A DNA stretch of 40,158 nt from a bacterium (GTDB lineage Bacteria; Myxococcota_A; UBA9160; SZUA-336): assembly GCA_024226335.1 (NCBI GenBank), contig JAAELY010000452.1, positions 1-40,158 on the forward strand. Reading direction: 5' to 3'. Position 1 is the first letter of the stretch. Each line of letters opens with the position of its first letter. Below, one piece after another: positions 9,225 to 17,199 of the stretch. Under the pieces are notes generated by a model. That model was not told where the DNA came from. It searched no databases and worked only from the letters and a program-made list of their open reading frames with translations. The translations under genes and the position numbers were made by a program.

Positions 9225-10010
9225 TCACGAACGCCCGTCGATGTTCCCTCTGTCGATGCCGTAGAAGCGATAGAAATCCTCAACGGGTGCCAGTGCGATC
9301 AGAGCTGGTAGAGGGAACGCACGCCATAGTTTCGCTAGATCGAGTCGTGGTAGATTCTGCAGGAAGATCGCACCAAGATCAGCTCGGACACACTCGCGAT
9401 GGTCGAGGAATTGCCCCCAGCTGGACGAGCCGTCGAAGCGGGGATTGCGCTCGGGTTCTTTCAGCGTGTCGATGAAACTCGCTGGGAAGAGTCTTCTGTA
9501 CGCTTCTCGATGGTACAACCACGAACCGCCTCGAATGGCTTTCGCAGACGGGGCGTGCTCACTCAGGTGAGCGAAGAGCTGCTGAAGCTCGCCCGTTCGC
9601 CGATCCACCTTGCCCGAACTCAGTGGCCCGGATGCGAATCCGACCTCGCGGTTTTCGAAGTGGATCCGCACGACCCCGTCTTGATTCGGAGGTTCGTAGG
9701 CGAAGCACCCAAAGCGCGGCTGGTCGGTCGGCGGAGGTTCCTTGGAAGAGTGCGCGAAGAATTCCTGCGCCCACTCGACGCGCTCGTCGTGTATTTCGAT
9801 TCGGGCCAGACGAGCTGCGAATTCTCTCCAGGCTTCCGACTCTTCACCGGTGACGGCTCTTCCGAGTCCGAATCGGCGATGCAGATTCGTGAAACGAGCC
9901 ACGCTGGCTGCGATGGTCTCGGAATTCAGTACCGATATCCGCTCCGCGAAATGAAGCTGGAGATCGAAGTAGTCCCGCAGGCGTTCTGCTCCGGCAAACC
10001 GATCGCTCAC
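9225..10010 (-). CDS. Hypothetical protein, 261 residues, unrecognised
   Basis: I do not recognise this protein. It has no signal peptide or membrane helix and looks like a soluble globular protein. The middle contains several aromatic/basic clusters (for example GGSWLYHREAYRRLFP at about 160-175), and the C-terminal half holds FYRFYGIDRG. Codon use, length and the lack of any better frame support it as a real gene. It lies 41 bases beyond the stop of the nitronate monooxygenase-like gene on the same strand, so it could be the last gene of the crotonase-monooxygenase transcription unit. Confidence 0.7.
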   Translation of the reverse strand: MSDRFAGAERLRDYFDLQLHFAERISVLNSETIAASVARFTNLHRRFGLGRAVTGEESEAWREFAARLARIEIHDERVEWAQEFFAHSSKEPPPTDQPRFGCFAYEPPNQDGVVRIHFENREVGFASGPLSSGKVDRRTGELQQLFAHLSEHAPSAKAIRGGSWLYHREAYRRLFPASFIDTLKEPERNPRFDGSSSWGQFLDHRECVRADLGAIFLQNLPRLDLAKLWRAFPLPALIALAPVEDFYRFYGIDRGNIDGRS

Positions 10011-10051
10011 GCTCTCAATCTAGCGGATTGAAACAGGGCAGGGCATCCCGC

Positions 10052-11002
10052 CTAGCCGACGATTGTGTTGAGACGCTCCAGTTCTGTTTCGGCCTCATCT
10101 ACGATCTCGCGGACGATGTCGCCCGCCGGTTTCACACTGGTGATCAGACCCGCGCCGGTACCCGCGATGTAGTTGCCCTTGCTTCCGTCGGCGTCGTCGG
10201 GAATTCGAGCCATTCCCTCGCCCTGAATCCCCATGAAGTCCATGGCGCTCTTGCCAGGCGCGTCGAGAGCATTCATTTCCTCGAAGAAGGAGTTCTGAAT
10301 CATCCGTGTGGGAGAGGACTGTCGACACGCAACGGCGGTATCCCCGTCCCCCGCATTGATCAGGACCTTCTTCCAGTTGTCGTGAGCAGGGGATTCGTTG
10401 CTGGCCAGGAAGCGAGTTCCCATCTGGGCGCCCTGGGCGCCGAGCGCCAGCACCGCCAGCAGTCCGCGCCCGTCCGCCAGTCCGCCCGCGCCGATGATGG
10501 GGATGTCCACCTCTTTCGCCACCAGCGGGATCAGTGAGATCGCGGGGATGTCTTCGCGGCCCACCTTGCCTCCGGACTCGATTCCTTCGACCACGATGGC
10601 GTCGACCCCGGCCTGCTGAGCTTTGACTGCATTTCGCAGCGACGAAACCACGTGAAGCACGATGATGCCAGCGTCTTTGAGCTGGCTGGTGAACTTCTGC
10701 GGGCTACCTGCGGAGGTCGTGGCGATCGTCACGCCGCATTCAGCCGCGATCTTCACGAGTTCGGGAACCATGGGGTGGAAGATCGGGAGGTTGAGCGAGT
10801 AGGGTTTGTCGGTGATCTTGCGGATCTTCTCGATCTCGCTTCGCGTGCCGTCGGGACCAAATGTAGCGGTCGAAAGCGTGCCCAGGGCGCCGGCTTCCGA
10901 GACGGCAGCGGTCAGCTTCCCGTCGCTGATTCCCATCATTCCGCCCAGGATGATGGGATGGTCGATTCCGAGCAGGTCACAAATCGGTGTGTGGATCGGC
11001 AT
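10052..11002 (-). CDS. Nitronate monooxygenase / 2-nitropropane dioxygenase-family FMN protein
   Basis: The 316-residue protein forms a TIM barrel of the NPD/FabK type. It begins with ICDLLGIDHPIILGGMMG, the usual flavin-binding entry strand. It continues with a VVEGIESGGKVG segment at 137-148 and the phosphate-binding IIGAGGLADGRG and GAQGAQMGTRFLAS. In characterised nitronate monooxygenases and FabK the central motif is EAGGH, with the His acting in catalysis. Here that position is Lys (K146), so activity on nitronates is doubtful. Alternatives are another flavin-dependent oxidation or reduction of an acyl or nitro compound. The start lies 35 bases after the crotonase stop, suggesting a shared operon and possibly acyl-CoA catabolism. 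Confidence 0.85.
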   Translation of the reverse strand: MPIHTPICDLLGIDHPIILGGMMGISDGKLTAAVSEAGALGTLSTATFGPDGTRSEIEKIRKITDKPYSLNLPIFHPMVPELVKIAAECGVTIATTSAGSPQKFTSQLKDAGIIVLHVVSSLRNAVKAQQAGVDAIVVEGIESGGKVGREDIPAISLIPLVAKEVDIPIIGAGGLADGRGLLAVLALGAQGAQMGTRFLASNESPAHDNWKKVLINAGDGDTAVACRQSSPTRMIQNSFFEEMNALDAPGKSAMDFMGIQGEGMARIPDDADGSKGNYIAGTGAGLITSVKPAGDIVREIVDEAETELERLNTIVG

Positions 11003-11037
11003 GTCGTTGTTCCTCTTGGGGGTTCGATCGTAGGGGT

Positions 11038-11742
11038 TCAGGCGCCGGTCGGGAAGGAGCGGGCCATATCGTCGGCGAGGCTCGCTTCGATCTTGTCGAG
11101 TGTCTCTCCGCGCACGAGCCTGCGCGTACCGATGAATGCCCCCCGTGGTAGTTGGGCCAGTCGTTGGGCTTCCTCGAGTGCACTGGCGAACACCTCATCC
11201 GGCGCCAGTACCCGGTCGAGAAAACCCGCGTCGACTGCCGTTTCAGGTCCGTAGATTTCGGCCAGTACGGTGGCGCGATGCAGGTGGCGTTTGGAGAGGC
11301 GCTCGCGGGCCAGTTCGACCAGGAACACCGGCGTGGTCATTCCGATGGCTACCTCATTGAAGCCGATCTTGAAATCACCGGAGGTTCCGACGCGCACGTC
11401 GGCCGCCAGGAGCAGCACGGCTCCCATCGCCAGCGCGTGACCGTTGCAGGCGATGACCACGGGTGCGGGATGACGCGCGATCTGCAACGCGAGATTTGCA
11501 CCGCCTGTGACCATCTTCCGCGCTGCATCGGGGCCGCCCTCGCGCATCACGTTCAGATTGAAGCCCGCCGAAAAGCGCTTGGGGCGGCCGGTGATCAGGA
11601 CCGAACCGGCCTCCTTTTCCGCCCGCTCCAGGGCCTTGCTCACGGCGTCGATGAGCGTCGGGTCGATCGCATTGGCCTTGCCGTCGTCCATCCGAAGAAT
11701 CGCGACATCACCTGATTTTTCGTACTGAAGAGAGTCACTCAT
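11038..11742 (-). CDS. Enoyl-CoA hydratase/isomerase (crotonase) family protein
   Basis: This 234-residue protein is slightly shorter than the usual 255-260. It has the crotonase fold markers: KANAIDPTLI near the N-terminus, the oxyanion-hole segment FSAGFNLN at about 57-64, and the second one NGHALAMGAVLLLAADVRVG at about 100-118. The two catalytic glutamates of the classical hydratase are not clearly in place (GMTTPVFLVEL follows the usual site), so isomerase or another acyl-CoA activity is possible. It is the first gene of a probable unit with the flavin protein at 10052-11002. Confidence 0.9.
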   Translation of the reverse strand: MSDSLQYEKSGDVAILRMDDGKANAIDPTLIDAVSKALERAEKEAGSVLITGRPKRFSAGFNLNVMREGGPDAARKMVTGGANLALQIARHPAPVVIACNGHALAMGAVLLLAADVRVGTSGDFKIGFNEVAIGMTTPVFLVELARERLSKRHLHRATVLAEIYGPETAVDAGFLDRVLAPDEVFASALEEAQRLAQLPRGAFIGTRRLVRGETLDKIEASLADDMARSFPTGA

Positions 11743-11824
11743 GCGAGGACTCTATCAGATCCCGGATCGGATAGTAGGCATAGAAAAACCGTCGGATATC
11801 CGTCCGGCGATCGGGCTGGATCGG

Positions 11825-11841
11825 GGATTCGCTGCGAATCC
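11825..11841 (-). terminator. Hairpin downstream of the Nudix gene
   Basis: GGATTCG-CTG-CGAATCC is a perfect 7-base-pair stem with a 3-base loop. It lies 18 bases beyond the stop of the Nudix gene and before the crotonase start. The position fits a transcription terminator for the minus-strand Nudix gene, but no U-tract follows in that direction, so it is a weak call. Confidence 0.3.
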
Positions 11842-11858
11842 GCAGATTCTTCTTTCGA

Positions 11859-12338
11859 TCAGGCAGAAATCGAAAACGGCTTCAGCGGAGGGCCGTCGCG
11901 CAAGAGTTCGGAGATCAGCTGGGCGAGTCTTCCGGGTGCGATCTGTGCGCGGGTCTCCAGGAGCTGCGCTGCCGACCACCAGCGATACCCCCGAAACCAG
12001 TCCTTTTCGAATCCATCCTCGAGAGTGTCTGAGCTCGGTTCGAACTCATCCGTCTGTACGAGGAAGTAGCGCTCGCGTAAAAGGGTCTTGCCGCTGGGTA
12101 AATCGATCAGATGATCGCGGGTCCACAACTCGGGTCCCAGTTCGTCCACCACGAATCCGGTTTCTTCGCGCACTTCGCGAACCGCTGCTTCTCGGGCCGT
12201 TTCCCCCGACTCGATTCCGCCCCCGGGGGTGATCCAGATTTCCTCATCTCTCCACGGAAACCGGTTCTTCATCATGAGCACCCGGTCCTCCGGCGTAAGG
12301 ATGAGCGCCCGCGCTGCTGGACGTTCTGTTGCTTCCAT
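11859..12338 (-). CDS. Nudix hydrolase
   Basis: The 159-residue protein starts at the ATG at 12336-12338. The open frame runs back to 12818, but that part is low-complexity antisense of a neighbouring pseudogene. The Nudix box G-x5-E-x7-REVREETGF is complete at residues 40-62, with the metal-binding REVREE at 54-59. The first strand (AARALILTPEDRVLMM) and the WITPGGG entry are typical. It probably hydrolyses a nucleoside diphosphate linked to another group. The small size fits an ADP-ribose or (d)NTP-cleaning enzyme, but the substrate cannot be assigned. Its start region abuts the pseudogene at 12386 in divergent orientation. Confidence 0.88.
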   Translation of the reverse strand: MEATERPAARALILTPEDRVLMMKNRFPWRDEEIWITPGGGIESGETAREAAVREVREETGFVVDELGPELWTRDHLIDLPSGKTLLRERYFLVQTDEFEPSSDTLEDGFEKDWFRGYRWWSAAQLLETRAQIAPGRLAQLISELLRDGPPLKPFSISA

Positions 12339-12385
12339 GATCTGGAGCCTAACGCCGGCGTCGCAACTGGCAATCAACCCGAACC

Positions 12386-13312
12386 GTGGGTGCCGGAAAC
12401 AGGAAGCAACCGGTTCCGCTCGGGATCGTTTTCTACCCCCTGATTCTCGCCTGGTGGCTGCCGCGTGCGGAAACCGCGAGTGGGCGCGACGCCATCGGAC
12501 TCGCGGGCTCGCCCTCGTTTCGTACTTCTTCCATCCGCTGAGTTTCGTCATCAGCGTCAGTGGTCTGGGCTTCGTGCTTCTGGCGCGAGCCTGGCCTGGA
12601 GATTCCGCGGGCCGATTCTCGCGGATGCTGCGCTTCGGCCGTCTACCCGCACTCGCACTGCTTCCCTCGCTGGGTCTACTGGCCGCGTTCCTGTTGCGAC
12701 CGACCGAAGGCGGCAAAGTCTCGCGCCTGTCTCCGATTGAACTGATTGACGGCTTCGCGCGCGCCCGCGATCTCGTTTCCTGCGGCACTTGGGAGACGTG
12801 GATCGCGCCCGCGGTCACGCTGCTATTGGTCGCGGCGATCGCAATTGGATTGCGCCAGATGTCCAGGGCGAGCGCCGAGGATGGCCTTCGTACCGGTCTG
12901 GGCCTGCAGGCCGTCTTCTTGTTCGCCTTGCTCTTCGCATTGCCCGACTCGGTCGCCGGAGGCGTGTAGCGGTTGTAGCCCTGGCGCTCAACGGGGCGAA
13001 GTTCTCGATGCTACCCCGAATGCAGGAAGATCTGCACGAGTATCCCCTACTCAAATCGGAGATCGAACCGGGCACGGTCGTCATGCCGATGAACTACTTC
13101 CCCGGAACCCGTCTGCGGGGCGCCGTCCCGAGTACTTCCTTCTCTGGGGGCTCGAACAGCCCGTTTTGCGTTCCAGCGAAGAGCACCTCGAACTCATGCG
13201 CGAACAGATCAGATCGCTGGAGATTGACTTTGAATCCGGGGCGCGTTCGGAGCCGATGGGGCGGATGTTTCTCTACCGATCGAAGAGTCTCGGAGTAGAC
13301 ACTCCTCTGTAG
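12386..13312 (+). pseudogene. Frameshifted remnant of a polytopic membrane protein
   Basis: Coding-like membrane-protein sequence runs through three frames. Frame 2 begins with a GTG at 12386 and gives PLGIVFYPLILAWWLPRAET before a stop near 12542. Frame 1 then carries hydrophobic helices (ALVSYFFHPLSFVISVSG, LLPSLGLLAAFLLRP, APAVTLLLVAAIAIGL, FLFALLFALPDSVAGG) until the stop at about 12967. Frame 3 continues as RRVAVVALALNGAKFSMLPR through PMNYFPGTR to about 13120. Frame 2 resumes with EYFLLWGLEQPVLRSSEEH to the TAG at 13310-13312. At least three indels are needed to join it. The helix-rich body with a soluble tail resembles a GT-C-type enzyme. The intact family is not recognised. Sequencing error is less likely because several indels are required. 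Confidence 0.7.
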
Positions 13313-13395
13313 GTGGCCGGGTCCGCAAGCCGCGAACTCTCTTCTGAGTATTGAGTTCATCGAACGGCTAGAATGGAAAGAACGATGTAGCTCCT

Positions 13396-15261
13396 ATGGC
13401 TACACAGATCCAATCTTCGGCCCAGATTCCTTTTTGCCGGTACCAGGAGAACTCGTACTTGCCCCCATCCCCCCCCGCAGCACCCGCTCCGCCGAGCGCC
13501 GCCCATAGACTCTCGCTCTCGACCAAGCTGATCTTCAGCCTGCCGAGCACGGCCGGGGCCGCGATTGCCATTCCGATCTTCGTGCACATGCCGAAGTTCT
13601 ACTCGGACACGGTTCTGGTTCCTTTGGGCTGGCTGGCGATCGGAATCGCACTCGCGCGTTCGCTCGATGCCATTACCGATCCGCTGATGGGCTGGATCTC
13701 GGATCGAACCAAGACGCGTTGGGGTCGGCGCAAGCCCTGGATCGTGCTTGGCGTTCCGCTCTGTGCGGTGGCGCTCGTGGCCTTGTTTACACCGCCGGAG
13801 AACCTCGAAACCGGACAGGCAGCACTCTGGTTCGCGGTGTTCTTCGTGCTCTACTTCATCTTTCACACGATCTACGATCTGCCGCATTACGCTCTGGGTG
13901 CGGAACTCACTCCGGACTACCACGAACGCACGAGTTTGTTCGGTATCCGGGCGGGTTTCATCCTGATCGGGATCGTGGTCGCGACCGTCTTGCCAGGGGT
14001 CCTGCTGGACGCAGGCCTGCCTCCGCGCCGGGTCTTTTTTTGGGTCTCGACGTTTTTCGCCAGTGTCCTGGTGGTTTCGTACGCGGTCCTGGTCATGCGT
14101 GTCCCGGAGCGGCCGGACTATGTCCAGCGCGAATCGAATCCGCTGGTTCCGGGTATTCGTCGCGCCATGCGGAACCAGCCGTTTCGCGTCCTGTTGCTGA
14201 CCTATGTGGCCGGTAGCATTCCGGGAGCGATTCCGGGGACTTTAATGCCGTTTTTTACGGAGTACGTGCTGCAGGTCGACGACCCGGATGCCTGGCTTAC
14301 ACGCTTTCTGTTGGCCTACTTCGTATCGGGGGCGGCCTGGCTTCCCGCCTGGATCTGGCTGGCGCGCCGGATCGGCAAGCTGCGGGTCTGGTTGCTCAAC
14401 TTCGGCATCGGTATCAGCGGGGGGGCCGGGCTCTTCATGATGGGTCCGGGAGACGAATACTGGGTGTTGCTCCTGCTCGCCTATACGGGGATGCAGTTTG
14501 GCGCGGGCTTCTTCATTGGTCCCGCCATGCAGGCCGACGTGATCGACTACGACGAACTCCACACGGGCAAGCGACGCGAGGCACAGTACGGAGCGTTCTG
14601 GGCGATTGTGACCAAGCTGGTCGTGATCCCGAGTGCGGCTTTTCCACTCGCCTTTCTAGGGATGATGGGTTATGTCCCGAATCAGCCGCAGTCCCCCGAT
14701 GTGATCTTCGCCATACGCGCGATCTTCTCTCTGGCCCCGGCGTTTTTCTCGCTGATCGCCTTCTTCTTCGCGTTGCGCTACCCGATCTCGGAGCGGATTC
14801 ATCGCGACATCCAGATCGGTGTCGCGAAACACGCAGCCGGTGAAACCACCATCGACCCTCTGACGAGTCGCGAGTTGCCGCCTCCAGACGGGCGGACTGT
14901 CGACGAAGAGACGGGCTGGATGCTCGACACGTTTACTCCGCGCGAACTCAAGCGCTTAGGTGCGGAAGGGGCGACACCGGTTCTGCGCAGCGTCGTGCTC
15001 AAGTCGGTCGCGTGGGGAGGGGCGTCCGCCGTATTGCTCGGCGGAGCAGCGCAATCCGTACTCGGTGTCGGTACCGATCTCGATGATGTGCAGAAGTTCG
15101 GGATCACCAGCGGTGTGGTTCTGGGAGGAGCTGCGCTCGCAGGACTGCTATTTCATCTGGTGCGCCTGCGTCCTGCGCGCAACCTACTCACATCGCCGCC
15201 TCCCAAAGAGGCGGTGGATGCACATCTGGCCGCCCTTGAAGCTTCTGCGGAGCAGGTCTGA
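13396..15261 (+). CDS. MFS transporter, GPH (glycoside-pentoside-hexuronide:cation symporter) type
   Basis: This 621-residue, 12-helix transporter carries the GPH/MelB signature DAITDPLMGWISDRTKTRWGRRKPW at 91-115, with the cation-site Asp residues and the Arg/Lys-rich cytoplasmic loop. It is longer than usual because of a C-terminal tail (about 490-621) containing a soluble stretch and two more hydrophobic segments. Relatives import sugars or other small solutes with Na+ or H+. Many environmental members have no known substrate. The annotated ATG at 13396 lacks a ribosome site. A TTG at 13459 has AGGAGA eight bases upstream and removes 21 non-conserved residues, so it is a serious alternative start. 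The gene converges with the DUF1330-like gene with one base between stops. Confidence 0.88.
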   Translation: MATQIQSSAQIPFCRYQENSYLPPSPPAAPAPPSAAHRLSLSTKLIFSLPSTAGAAIAIPIFVHMPKFYSDTVLVPLGWLAIGIALARSLDAITDPLMGWISDRTKTRWGRRKPWIVLGVPLCAVALVALFTPPENLETGQAALWFAVFFVLYFIFHTIYDLPHYALGAELTPDYHERTSLFGIRAGFILIGIVVATVLPGVLLDAGLPPRRVFFWVSTFFASVLVVSYAVLVMRVPERPDYVQRESNPLVPGIRRAMRNQPFRVLLLTYVAGSIPGAIPGTLMPFFTEYVLQVDDPDAWLTRFLLAYFVSGAAWLPAWIWLARRIGKLRVWLLNFGIGISGGAGLFMMGPGDEYWVLLLLAYTGMQFGAGFFIGPAMQADVIDYDELHTGKRREAQYGAFWAIVTKLVVIPSAAFPLAFLGMMGYVPNQPQSPDVIFAIRAIFSLAPAFFSLIAFFFALRYPISERIHRDIQIGVAKHAAGETTIDPLTSRELPPPDGRTVDEETGWMLDTFTPRELKRLGAEGATPVLRSVVLKSVAWGGASAVLLGGAAQSVLGVGTDLDDVQKFGITSGVVLGGAALAGLLFHLVRLRPARNLLTSPPPKEAVDAHLAALEASAEQV

Positions 15262-15262
15262 A

Positions 15263-15739
15263 CTACTGGCCTGCGATCGCTACGACCCGCTGGCGCGCGA
15301 CCGCCGCCCGGCGGTGTCCATAGGCCTCGCAGTAGGCTTCGTCCTCAAAGAGCGCGAGCAGGGCATCGCCAGACGGATAGCTTCCGATGACGACCATGTC
15401 CCAGTCCTCGTCCTCGCCCATCAGCGTTGTTTCAAAAGGTGCGGTGAGCACGAACCGTCCGCCCACATTCTCGAGGCTGGGAACGCTCACTGCCGCGTAT
15501 CGCACCATCGCTTCGCCACCACTGCCTGAGGGTTCGGGAGCCCCGGAAGCATCTCCGTAGTCGGCGACGCTGCGCAGCTTCAGGAAGTTGATCAGTGTGA
15601 CCGGCTGCTCGCCCGGTCTGGCCAGGATGCTTCGCCACTGATCAGCCGTTGGTGCGGAGCCGTCGCTCCCATCCCCGTAACGAGCCATGAGGTTGGCGAT
15701 CCGGGATTCAATGGAAGAGTTGGAACTCGGTTTTCCCAA
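15263..15739 (-). CDS. DUF1330-like dimeric alpha/beta-barrel protein
   Basis: The 158-residue protein contains PVTLINFLKLR (about 46-56), a mid-region GGRFVLTAPFETTLMG, and WDMVVIGSYPSGDALLALFEDEAYCEAYGHRRAAV near the end. These are the strand-helix elements of DUF1330/EthD-type ferredoxin-like dimers. The family has no settled function. The start is a TTG at 15737-15739, chosen because AGGAG lies five bases upstream and no ATG is available. It is divergent from a TetR gene with an inverted repeat between them, so it is probably that regulator's target. Confidence 0.75.
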   Translation of the reverse strand: MGKPSSNSSIESRIANLMARYGDGSDGSAPTADQWRSILARPGEQPVTLINFLKLRSVADYGDASGAPEPSGSGGEAMVRYAAVSVPSLENVGGRFVLTAPFETTLMGEDEDWDMVVIGSYPSGDALLALFEDEAYCEAYGHRRAAVARQRVVAIAGQ

Positions 15740-15762
15740 TGGGTCTCCTGTGTGAGTTCAAT

Positions 15763-15776
15763 TTGACGTGGGTCAA
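15763..15776. promoter_or_regulatory. Inverted repeat between the DUF1330-like gene and the TetR gene
   Basis: TTGAC-GTGG-GTCAA has perfect 5-base arms with a 4-base spacer in the 59-base divergent gap. The left arm also resembles a -35 box. Size and position suit a TetR dimer operator controlling both genes. Binding is inferred. Confidence 0.5.
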
Positions 15777-15798
15777 TTCTGAACGCTAAGTTTGTCGC

Positions 15799-16389
15799 AT
15801 GTCAAGCCTGCATCCCAGGACGATTCGGACACGAGCAGCCATTCTCGACGCCGCGTGGAAGCTCATCGTGGAGCGCGGACTCGATGTGGGCATGGCGGAA
15901 ATTGCCGGGGAAGTGGGGATGACGCGCCAGTCCATCTATGTCCACTTCAAGACCCGGGGCGGGCTGCTGATCGCGCTCGTGCGTCGAGCCGATGAACTCG
16001 AAGACATCCACGCGCGTTTTCGCGGCGCGCTCGTCACGGAAGGCCCGGTGGAACGCCTGGATGCCTTCCTGCGTGTCTGGTTTTCCTTCGTTCCCGTGAT
16101 CTACCCGGTCGCTCGGCAACTGATAGCGGCGCGCCAGCAGGATCCGGAGGCGGGAAGGGCGTGGAATGATCGCATGGACGAGTTGCACTACGGTTTCTCG
16201 CTCCTGACCCGTCGCCTCAAGCGCGACGCCGCTCTCGCGAAGGAATGGACCGCACCGCGGGCTGCGGACTTTCTCTGGGCGGGGGCATCCCTGCCGGCCT
16301 GGGAGGCGCTCGCGGTCGATCGCGACTGGGGTGCAGCGAAGACAGGCAAGACGTTGAGGCGAACTCTCGCCAGCGCAATTCTCGTCTGA
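15799..16389 (+). CDS. TetR/AcrR-family transcriptional regulator
   Basis: This 196-residue protein has its helix-turn-helix at about residues 10-55 (RAAILDAAWKLIVERG, then IAGEVGMTRQSIYVHFKTRGGLL), an exact TetR pattern. The C-terminal helical domain is typical in size. It is divergent from the DUF1330-like gene. It converges with the selenoprotein gene, whose stop is only 15 bases away across a small tandem duplication. Autoregulation and control of the DUF1330-like gene are inferred from the shared intergenic repeat. Confidence 0.9.
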   Translation: MSSLHPRTIRTRAAILDAAWKLIVERGLDVGMAEIAGEVGMTRQSIYVHFKTRGGLLIALVRRADELEDIHARFRGALVTEGPVERLDAFLRVWFSFVPVIYPVARQLIAARQQDPEAGRAWNDRMDELHYGFSLLTRRLKRDAALAKEWTAPRAADFLWAGASLPAWEALAVDRDWGAAKTGKTLRRTLASAILV

Positions 16390-16390
16390 A

Positions 16391-16422
16391 TCAGCGCTCC
16401 TGCTCAGCGCTCCTGCTCAGCG
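16391..16422. repeat. Tandem 13-base duplication over the selenoprotein stop codon
   Basis: The 13-base unit TCAGCGCTCCTGC occurs twice in tandem (16391-16403 and 16404-16416), followed by a partial third copy to 16422. On the minus strand the unit encodes the last residues and stop of the selenoprotein (AEQER, TGA). One unit is therefore coding and the other repeats it just past the stop. It is a local replication-slippage duplication with no expected functional effect. Confidence 0.85.
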
Positions 16423-17132
16423 GACAGGTAGTTTCGGATCGCGTCTTCCCATTCGGCCGGGCGGAAGAACATGGGCCCCATGCCTCCCTGGTAGGCCACG
16501 CGACCGTCGCGTCCGATCAAGTAGAGACGCTCGGGCAAGGCGGCGTAGGCGCTAGTGACCGCGTTGTCCATTTCGTCGATCAGTGCGGGCATCTCGAGCG
16601 CCAGCTTGAGCATGCACGACTGTCCGACTTCGATGCGTTCATCCATCGACTGGTGCTGTCGTACGAGCACCGTGTCTTCCTCGTTTTCGGCCACCTGCCA
16701 GCCATCGGTCGGATGGATTTCCTTGATGTACACGACGTAGAAGTCGACCTGCTCGCGGTAGCGCTGGTAGATCTCGTTGAGGGACCCAGCCTGGGCCCGA
16801 AATGGCGGTCAGGTGTAGCTGCCGAAGATCAACCCGACGGGTCGTTTCCCGAAGTGTTGAGAGAGCGCGACGCTCGCGTCGTCCTGGGCGCCGTACCCCG
16901 GCAGATAAGACAGTTCGAAGTCGGGTGCGGGCGCGCCGACCTGCGCCGAACCGGGACCGGATTCGAGCATTTCCTGCATCGTTTCGAGTGCCTTGGGCCG
17001 GAACATTGCGTCCCGCAGGCGTTCCAGTGTCAGCCCCTCCATCTTCTCGCCCTCACCGGATTCGAGTGCGGCGAGCATTTCGTCCCGCGTCTTCGCGAGC
17101 ATTTCCAGGCTGGGTTTATCGGATGCGCTCAT
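16404..17132 (-). CDS. Selenocysteine-containing iodothyronine deiodinase-family protein (UGA read-through)
   Basis: This is one gene that conventional translation splits in two. From the ATG at 17130-17132 (GGAGGA six bases upstream) the frame runs 107 codons to an in-frame TGA at 16809-16811, then 134 codons to the TGA at 16404-16406, giving 242 residues with Sec at 108. Sequence on both sides belongs to the thioredoxin-fold deiodinase family. The active site reads LIFGSYT-U-PPFR, and downstream comes VVYIKEIHPTDGW with E138, H140 and W145, matching the YIxExHxxDGW motif of vertebrate deiodinases. The C-terminal half ends with LYLIGRDGRVAYQGGMGP. No signal peptide is seen. The native substrate is unknown and need not be iodinated; a thiol/selenol redox role is equally possible. 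The gene is divergent from a DHA2-type transporter. Confidence 0.9.
16781..16798 (-). promoter_or_regulatory. Candidate bacterial SECIS hairpin
   Basis: In the mRNA, GGG-CCCA-GGC-UGGG-U-CCC folds into seven base pairs with one bulged U and a 3-base apical loop whose first two bases are G. There are 17 bases between the UGA and the loop. Bacterial SECIS elements lie inside the coding region just after UGA, have a short stem, and have a G in the first two loop positions at roughly this distance. The fold was drawn by eye, without an energy calculation. Confidence 0.65.
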
Positions 17133-17199
17133 GGCCACTCCTCCGTCTTCTGATGCCTATAGTAGCCGTCCGGGTGTCGCGTCTGCTACCTGAAGGACC

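Noticed and set aside
12339-12818. N-terminal extension of the Nudix protein to 12818
   Set aside because: It is low-complexity Arg/Ser-rich sequence antisense to the pseudogene. The Nudix fold begins at the ATG at 12336-12338.
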